Below are positions 57,922 to 64,000 of a stretch of DNA of 64,000 nucleotides, in pieces. Positions within the stretch are counted from its first letter, which is position 1, and each line of letters starts with the position of its first letter. Origin of the DNA: Flavobacterium cutihirudinis (GTDB lineage: Bacteria > Bacteroidota > Bacteroidia > Flavobacteriales > Flavobacteriaceae); contig NZ_QRDQ01000011.1 in the NCBI RefSeq assembly GCF_003385895.1, positions 248,001-312,000 on the forward strand, given 5' to 3'. The position numbers and the translations under genes are program-made. The notes beneath the pieces were generated by a model. That model was not told the origin of the DNA and ran no database searches. It was given only the letters and a program-made list of their open reading frames with translations.

Positions 57922-60900
57922 ATGATAACAAATCAGACTGAAAGATTGAATTTTGCCTCTACTAAAAACATTCCTGACTATCCGGATTTCTTGGATGTTC
58001 AGGTTAAATCTTTTAAAGATTTCTTCCAATTAGAAACGAAATCTGACGAAAGAGGCAACGAAGGGTTATACAATACCTTCATGGAAAACTTCCCAATTAC
58101 AGATACAAGAAACAACTTTGTATTGGAATTCCTAGATTATTTTGTTGATCCGCCACGTTATACAATTCAAGAATGTATAGAGAGAGGTCTTACTTATAGT
58201 GTGCCATTAAAAGCTAGGTTAAAACTATACTGTACAGATCCAGAACATGAAGATTTTGAAACAATTGTACAAGATGTTTATCTTGGAACAATACCTTACA
58301 TGACTCCAAGTGGTACTTTTGTAATCAATGGTGCCGAGCGTGTTGTAGTATCACAATTACACCGTTCTCCTGGGGTTTTCTTTGGACAGTCATTCCACGC
58401 AAATGGAACTAAACTTTATTCTGCAAGAGTAATTCCTTTTAAAGGATCTTGGATAGAATTCTCTACTGATATCAACAGCGTAATGTATGCTTATATCGAT
58501 AGAAAGAAAAAATTACCTGTAACAACTTTATTCCGTGCTATCGGTTTCGAAAGAGATAAGGATATTCTTGAGATTTTCGACTTAGCTGAAGAAATTAAAG
58601 TTTCTAAAACTGGTATTAAGAAATATATTGGAAGAAGACTTGCTGCGCGTGTATTGAACACATGGCACGAGGATTTCGTAGATGAGGATACTGGAGAGGT
58701 AGTTTCTATCGAACGTAACGAAATCATCCTTGATCGTGATACAATTATCGATAAAGATAATGTTGAAGAGATCATCGATTCTAACGTAAAATCTATTTTG
58801 TTACACAAAGAGGATAACAACCAAGCAGATTATGCTATTATCCACAACACGTTACAAAAAGATCCAACAAACTCTGAAAAAGAAGCTGTAGAGCACATTT
58901 ACCGTCAGTTGCGTAACGCTGAACCGCCTGATGAGGAAACTGCTCGTGGTATTATAGATAAATTGTTCTTCTCTGATCAACGTTATAACTTAGGTGAAGT
59001 TGGTCGTTACAGAATGAATAAAAAATTAGATTTAGATATCCCTATGGATAAGCAAGTGCTTACTAAAGAGGATATTATTACAATCGTAAAATATTTGATC
59101 GAATTGATCAACTCTAAAGCAGAGATTGATGATATTGATCACTTATCAAACCGTCGTGTTAGAACAGTTGGTGAACAATTGTCTCAACAATTCGGTGTTG
59201 GTTTAGCACGTATGGCTAGAACTATTCGTGAGAGAATGAACGTTAGAGATAACGAGGTGTTTACACCAATTGATTTGATTAATGCTAAAACATTATCATC
59301 AGTTATCAACTCTTTCTTTGGTACTAACCAGTTATCTCAATTTATGGATCAAACGAATCCATTAGCTGAGATTACTCACAAAAGAAGACTTTCTGCACTT
59401 GGGCCAGGTGGACTTTCGAGAGAGAGAGCTGGTTTCGAGGTTCGTGACGTTCACTATACACACTATGGTCGTTTATGTCCGATTGAAACTCCTGAGGGAC
59501 CAAACATTGGTTTGATTTCATCTCTTGGTGTTTATGCAAAAGTTAACGGAATGGGATTCATCGAAACTCCATACCGTAAAGTAATAAATGGTGTAGTTGA
59601 TTTAGAAAGTACTCCAGTTTACTTAAGTGCTGAAGAAGAAGAAGGTAAAATGATTGCTCAGGCAAACATTGAAATGGATGCTACAGGTAAAATTACAGCA
59701 AGCAATGTTATTGCTCGTGAGGAAGGTGACTTCCCGGTTGTTGAGCCATCAGTTGTTCATTATACAGACGTTGCTCCTAACCAGATCGCTTCGATTTCTG
59801 CATCTTTGATTCCTTTCTTGGAGCATGATGATGCGAACCGTGCGTTGATGGGATCAAACATGATGCGTCAGGCAGTTCCTTTGATCCGTCCTGAAGCACC
59901 AATTGTAGGTACAGGTTTAGAGCGTCAGGTAGCTTCAGATTCAAGAGTATTAATCAATGCTGAAGGGCATGGTACTGTTGAATATGTTGATGCTAATATC
60001 ATTACTATTAAATACGATCGTACAGAAGACGAAAGAATGGTTAGTTTTGATGCAGATGAGAAAACATACAACCTAATTAAATTTAGAAAAACCAATCAAG
60101 GTACAAGTATTAACTTGAAACCAATCGTAAGAAAAGGTGACAGAGTTATTCCTGGACAAGTATTATCAGAAGGATATGCTACTCAAAATGGAGAATTAGC
60201 TTTAGGTAGAAACTTAAAAGTTGCGTTCATGCCATGGAAAGGGTACAACTTCGAGGATGCGATTGTAATTTCTGAGAAAGTAGTTCGTGATGATATTTTT
60301 ACTTCTATCCACGTTGATGATTATTCATTAGAGGTTAGAGATACTAAGTTAGGAAATGAAGAGTTAACAAACGATATTCCTAACGTTTCTGAAGAAGCTA
60401 CTAAAGATTTAGATGAAAACGGTATGATCAGAATTGGAGCAGAGGTTAAACCTGGCGACATTCTTATCGGAAAAATTACACCAAAAGGAGAATCAGATCC
60501 TACTCCAGAGGAGAAATTGCTTCGTGCAATCTTCGGAGATAAAGCGGGTGATGTAAAAGATGCTTCATTAAAAGCTTCTCCATCTTTACATGGTGTAGTT
60601 CTTGACAAAAAATTATTTGCAAGAGCCGTAAAAGATAAACGTAAACGTACTCAGGATAAAGATGCTTTAGGCGCTTTAGAAATGGAATTCGAAACTAAAT
60701 TTGTTGAATTAAAAGACAGATTAGTTGAGAAATTATTCTTGATCGTTAACGGAAAAACATCTCAAGGTGTAATGAATGATTTGGGTGAAGAAGTTTTACC
60801 AAAAGGTAAAAAATATACTCAAAAAATGCTTTATGCAGTAGAAGATTTCGCTCACTTAAGTAAAGGACAGTGGGTTGCTGATGATGCTACAAATAAAATG

Positions 60901-61734
60901 GTTAATGATTTAATTCATAACTATAAAATTAAGCTGAACGACTTACAAGGAGCTTTAAGAAGAGAGAAATTCACTATTACAGTTGGAGATGAATTACCAT
61001 CTGGAATCTTGAAATTGGCTAAAATCTATATCGCTAAAAAACGTAAGTTAAAAGTTGGTGATAAAATGGCGGGTCGTCACGGTAACAAAGGTATTGTTGC
61101 AAGAATCGTTCGTCACGAAGATATGCCATTCTTAGAAGATGGAACACCAGTAGATATCGTATTGAATCCACTTGGGGTACCTTCACGTATGAACATTGGT
61201 CAGATTTATGAGACTGTTCTTGGATGGGCTGGTATGAACTTGGGTAGAAAATTTGCTACTCCAATCTTCGACGGTGCTTCTCTAGACGAAATCAATGCTT
61301 TGACTGATGAGGCTAATGTACCACGTTTCGGACATACCTATCTTTATGATGGTGGAACTGGAGAGCGTTTTGCACAAAAAGCAACTGTGGGTGTAATTTA
61401 CATGCTTAAATTAGGACACATGGTTGATGATAAGATGCACGCACGTTCTATCGGACCATACTCATTAATTACGCAACAGCCACTTGGAGGTAAAGCTCAA
61501 TTTGGAGGTCAGCGTTTTGGAGAGATGGAGGTTTGGGCACTTGAGGCTTATGGAGCTTCTAGTACACTACGTGAAATCTTAACTGTTAAGTCTGATGACG
61601 TTATTGGTAGAGCTAAAACTTACGAAGCTATCGTTAAGGGAGAAACTATGCCAGAACCAGGTTTACCAGAATCATTCAATGTATTAATGCACGAATTGAA
61701 AGGTCTAGGTTTAGATCTTCGTTTGGAAGAATAA
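57922..61734 (+). CDS. rpoB: DNA-directed RNA polymerase subunit beta
   Basis: This 1270-residue subunit has the expected landmarks. They are the rifampicin region FGTNQLSQFMDQTNPLAEITHKRRLSALGPGGLSRERAGFEVRDVHYTHYGRLCPIETPEGPNIGLI, given here in pieces such as NQLSQFMDQTNPLAE and HYGRLCPIETPEGPNIG, and later KVGDKMAGRHGNKGIV. The C-terminal GQRFGEMEVWALEAYGA lies near the end. The rifampicin residues (Q, D, H, R, S in that stretch) look wild-type. The ATG is chosen over a TTG one codon earlier. Codon use shows high expression. Confidence 0.99.
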   Translation: MITNQTERLNFASTKNIPDYPDFLDVQVKSFKDFFQLETKSDERGNEGLYNTFMENFPITDTRNNFVLEFLDYFVDPPRYTIQECIERGLTYSVPLKARLKLYCTDPEHEDFETIVQDVYLGTIPYMTPSGTFVINGAERVVVSQLHRSPGVFFGQSFHANGTKLYSARVIPFKGSWIEFSTDINSVMYAYIDRKKKLPVTTLFRAIGFERDKDILEIFDLAEEIKVSKTGIKKYIGRRLAARVLNTWHEDFVDEDTGEVVSIERNEIILDRDTIIDKDNVEEIIDSNVKSILLHKEDNNQADYAIIHNTLQKDPTNSEKEAVEHIYRQLRNAEPPDEETARGIIDKLFFSDQRYNLGEVGRYRMNKKLDLDIPMDKQVLTKEDIITIVKYLIELINSKAEIDDIDHLSNRRVRTVGEQLSQQFGVGLARMARTIRERMNVRDNEVFTPIDLINAKTLSSVINSFFGTNQLSQFMDQTNPLAEITHKRRLSALGPGGLSRERAGFEVRDVHYTHYGRLCPIETPEGPNIGLISSLGVYAKVNGMGFIETPYRKVINGVVDLESTPVYLSAEEEEGKMIAQANIEMDATGKITASNVIAREEGDFPVVEPSVVHYTDVAPNQIASISASLIPFLEHDDANRALMGSNMMRQAVPLIRPEAPIVGTGLERQVASDSRVLINAEGHGTVEYVDANIITIKYDRTEDERMVSFDADEKTYNLIKFRKTNQGTSINLKPIVRKGDRVIPGQVLSEGYATQNGELALGRNLKVAFMPWKGYNFEDAIVISEKVVRDDIFTSIHVDDYSLEVRDTKLGNEELTNDIPNVSEEATKDLDENGMIRIGAEVKPGDILIGKITPKGESDPTPEEKLLRAIFGDKAGDVKDASLKASPSLHGVVLDKKLFARAVKDKRKRTQDKDALGALEMEFETKFVELKDRLVEKLFLIVNGKTSQGVMNDLGEEVLPKGKKYTQKMLYAVEDFAHLSKGQWVADDATNKMVNDLIHNYKIKLNDLQGALRREKFTITVGDELPSGILKLAKIYIAKKRKLKVGDKMAGRHGNKGIVARIVRHEDMPFLEDGTPVDIVLNPLGVPSRMNIGQIYETVLGWAGMNLGRKFATPIFDGASLDEINALTDEANVPRFGHTYLYDGGTGERFAQKATVGVIYMLKLGHMVDDKMHARSIGPYSLITQQPLGGKAQFGGQRFGEMEVWALEAYGASSTLREILTVKSDDVIGRAKTYEAIVKGETMPEPGLPESFNVLMHELKGLGLDLRLEE

Positions 61735-61739
61735 TAAAA

Positions 61740-61773
61740 AATGTAGAGACGTGATTAATCACGTCTCTACATT
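61740..61773. repeat. perfect 34-base palindrome in the rpoB-rpoC gap
   Basis: AATGTAGAGACGTGATT is followed directly by its exact reverse complement, 5 nt after the rpoB stop. The core TGTAGAGACGTG resembles an interspersed palindrome class of Flavobacteriia. The mRNA hairpin could act in processing or decay. The rest of the 255-nt gap (61774-61989) has no gene; a weaker hairpin CTCTT...AAGAG lies near 61915-61932. Confidence 0.85.
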
Positions 61774-61989
61774 CATATTTATAAAAGTTTTTAAAGATTT
61801 ATACCCGTAAACCGTTCCGATTTTTTATAACAATGCAAGGCATTTTATAACTAGCACTTCAAATAAGAATTTGAGGTTTAGAGAAGTAACCCGAGGTAGT
61901 AGCTGAATGATTAACTCTTTATTTTTTTAAGAGTAGATTATAAATCTAAATTCAATTTTTTAATTGCAAATAAATCAATAGTAAAAACT

Positions 61990-64000
61990 ATGATGAATAA
62001 CAGAAACAATAAAGATAAGAATCCAGTAAAAAGATTTAACAAAATTTCTATTGGATTGGCTTCACCAGAATCTATCTTGAAAGAATCAAGAGGAGAGGTT
62101 TTAAAGCCAGAAACAATCAATTATAGAACTCACAAACCAGAGCGTGACGGACTTTTCTGCGAAAGAATCTTTGGACCAGTAAAAGATTTCGAATGTGCTT
62201 GTGGTAAGTATAAAAGAATTCGTTACAAAGGTATCATCTGTGACCGTTGTGGTGTTGAAGTTACTGAGAAAAAAGTACGTCGTGATAGAGTAGGACACAT
62301 CAACCTTGTTGTGCCAATTGCTCATATCTGGTATTTCCGTTCTCTTCCAAACAAAATTGGTTATATCCTTGGTCTTCCATCTAAGAAATTAGATATGATC
62401 ATTTACTACGAAAGATACGTAGTAATCCAAGCTGGTATTGCTAAAAATGCAGATGGAGAATCTTTACAAAGACTTGATTTCTTAACTGAAGAAGAATATT
62501 TGAATATTTTAGATACTCTTCCACAAGAAAACCAATATTTAGATGATTTAGATCCAAATAAATTTGTTGCCAAAATGGGAGCAGAGTGTATTATGGATTT
62601 ATTAGCTCGTATTGACTTAGATGCTTTATCTTATGAATTAAGACACAGTGCTAACAATGAGACTTCTAAACAAAGAAAAACTGAAGCTTTAAAAAGATTA
62701 CAAGTTGTTGAATCTTTCCGTGAGTCTAACGAAAACCGCGAAAACCGTCCTGAATGGATGATCATGAAAGTGGTTCCAGTTATCCCGCCAGAATTACGTC
62801 CGCTTGTACCACTTGATGGAGGTCGTTTTGCAACTTCAGATTTGAACGATTTATATCGTCGTGTAATCATCCGTAACAACCGTTTGAAAAGATTAATGGA
62901 GATTAAAGCTCCGGAAGTTATCTTAAGAAACGAAAAACGTATGTTACAAGAATCTGTAGATTCATTATTTGATAACACTCGTAAAGCTTCTGCTGTTAAA
63001 ACAGAATCAAACAGACCATTAAAATCATTATCTGACTCATTAAAAGGTAAACAAGGACGTTTCCGTCAAAACCTTTTAGGAAAACGTGTGGATTATTCTG
63101 CTCGTTCGGTAATTGTCGTTGGTCCAGAGTTAAAATTATATGAGTGCGGATTGCCAAAAGATATGGCTTCTGAATTATACAAACCTTTCGTTATCCGTAA
63201 ATTGATTGAAAGAGGTATTGTAAAAACAGTAAAATCTGCTAAGAAAATCATTGACAAAAAAGAGCCGGTAGTTTGGGACATTTTAGAAAATGTAATTAAA
63301 GGACACCCAGTATTACTGAACCGTGCTCCTACTTTGCACAGACTAGGTATTCAGGCTTTCCAGCCAAAATTAATTGAAGGAAAAGCGATCCAGTTACACC
63401 CATTAGTATGTACGGCTTTCAACGCCGATTTCGATGGTGACCAGATGGCGGTTCACTTACCATTAGGACCAGAGGCTATTTTAGAGGCTCAATTATTAAT
63501 GTTGGCTTCTCACAATATCTTGAACCCTGCAAATGGTGCTCCAATTACTGTACCTTCTCAGGACATGGTCTTGGGTCTATATTATATGACCAAAGAGCGT
63601 ATTTCTACAGAAGATCACATTATTTTAGGTCAGGATTTGACTTTCTATTCTGCTGAAGAAGTAAACATTGCATTAAACGAAGGAAGATTAGAATTGAATG
63701 CTCGTGTGAAAATTAGAGCAAAAGATTTTAATGATGCTGGAGAATTAGTGTACAAAATTATTCAAACAACTGCAGGACGTGTATTATTTAATGAAGTAGT
63801 ACCTGAAGCAGCTGGATATATCAATGACGTATTAACTAAGAAAAACCTTAGAGATATTATCGGACACATTTTAAGTGTGACTGATGTACCTACAACGGCT
63901 GCTTTCTTGGATAATATGAAAGATATGGGTTATAAATTCGCATTTAGAGGAGGTTTATCATTCTCTTTAGGTGATATTAGAATCCCAGAACAAAAAACGA
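61990..64000 (+). CDS. rpoC: DNA-directed RNA polymerase subunit beta', 3' end outside window
   Basis: The visible 670 residues include the zinc finger with CACGKYKRIRYKGIICDRCG, followed by VTEKKVRRDRVGHINLV. The lid/rudder region follows, then QGRFRQNLLGKRVDYSARSVIVVGP and the absolutely conserved active-site loop NADFDGDQMAVHLPLG with its three Asp residues. Two ATG codons lie in tandem at the start; either could be used. The gene is 255 nt downstream of rpoB, a wide gap for this pair. The frame is open at the window end. Confidence 0.99.
   Translation, partial: MMNNRNNKDKNPVKRFNKISIGLASPESILKESRGEVLKPETINYRTHKPERDGLFCERIFGPVKDFECACGKYKRIRYKGIICDRCGVEVTEKKVRRDRVGHINLVVPIAHIWYFRSLPNKIGYILGLPSKKLDMIIYYERYVVIQAGIAKNADGESLQRLDFLTEEEYLNILDTLPQENQYLDDLDPNKFVAKMGAECIMDLLARIDLDALSYELRHSANNETSKQRKTEALKRLQVVESFRESNENRENRPEWMIMKVVPVIPPELRPLVPLDGGRFATSDLNDLYRRVIIRNNRLKRLMEIKAPEVILRNEKRMLQESVDSLFDNTRKASAVKTESNRPLKSLSDSLKGKQGRFRQNLLGKRVDYSARSVIVVGPELKLYECGLPKDMASELYKPFVIRKLIERGIVKTVKSAKKIIDKKEPVVWDILENVIKGHPVLLNRAPTLHRLGIQAFQPKLIEGKAIQLHPLVCTAFNADFDGDQMAVHLPLGPEAILEAQLLMLASHNILNPANGAPITVPSQDMVLGLYYMTKERISTEDHIILGQDLTFYSAEEVNIALNEGRLELNARVKIRAKDFNDAGELVYKIIQTTAGRVLFNEVVPEAAGYINDVLTKKNLRDIIGHILSVTDVPTTAAFLDNMKDMGYKFAFRGGLSFSLGDIRIPEQKT

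Overview
The window is a chromosomal segment of a Flavobacterium-like member of the Bacteroidota. The evidence is AT-rich coding, promoters of the TTG-N(17-23)-TAnnTTTG type, starts that mostly lack a Shine-Dalgarno sequence, and families typical of this group: GSCFA protein, TamB/TamL pair, DUF4230, DUF4136, DUF2851, a DUF5117-type metalloprotease, and LysRS and urocanase forms longer than usual. I see no phage, transposase or CRISPR array. Nearly everything is housekeeping, with many small palindromic repeats between genes.

Layout. 1-3215 (minus): an envelope cluster of M23 peptidase, MerR regulator, LemA and two TPM-domain proteins, the last cut by the window edge. 3473-6103: alaS. 6111-6749: a small repeat-bounded cassette holding a GxxExxY (PD-(D/E)XK-like) gene. 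6762-9673: an ABC exporter and a GSCFA protein. 9909-17310: tamB-tamL for outer-membrane assembly, then DUF4230. 18231-25263 (minus): aromatic amino acid hydroxylase, a small secreted protein, truncated haemoglobin, ilvA with an Ile-rich leader peptide and terminator, a DUF4136 lipoprotein and urocanate hydratase. 25264-25798 holds repeats only. 25799-34598: DUF5522, a tiny HExxH membrane protein, an ACC deaminase/D-cysteine desulfhydrase relative, a glucosaminidase-LysM lipoprotein, hemL, a metalloprotease, a Spy-like protein, a D-2-hydroxyacid dehydrogenase and a lipoprotein. 34656-41637: an antitoxin-like small gene, a membrane protein, lysS, two paralogous lipoproteins, lipB, an NTF2-like secreted protein and rnhB. 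41807-51201: putative porin, CBS-domain cystathionine beta-synthase, exonuclease, frameshifted DUF2851 gene, PspC, APC permease, helix-hairpin-helix protein and acyl-CoA dehydrogenase.

51351-64000 is the translation/transcription island: rpsU (with an exceptional Shine-Dalgarno sequence), a Xer recombinase, hpf, tRNA-Thr(UGU)-Tyr-Thr(GGU), tuf, tRNA-Trp, secE, nusG, rplK, rplA, rplJ, rplL, rpoB and the first third to half of rpoC.

The most interesting points are: (1) an uncharacterised repeat-nuclease cassette at 6111-6749, in which 50-bp inverted repeats differing at one position bracket a GxxExxY gene; (2) a probable isoleucine attenuator for ilvA encoding MTNFNNIIIAFISIIAIQQ; (3) the rpsU Shine-Dalgarno sequence, which fits bS21 autoregulation; (4) a one-base homopolymer frameshift in the DUF2851 gene; (5) a 111-residue HExxH protein; and (6) nested palindromic repeats. 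All functions are read from sequence patterns alone; no database search was run.
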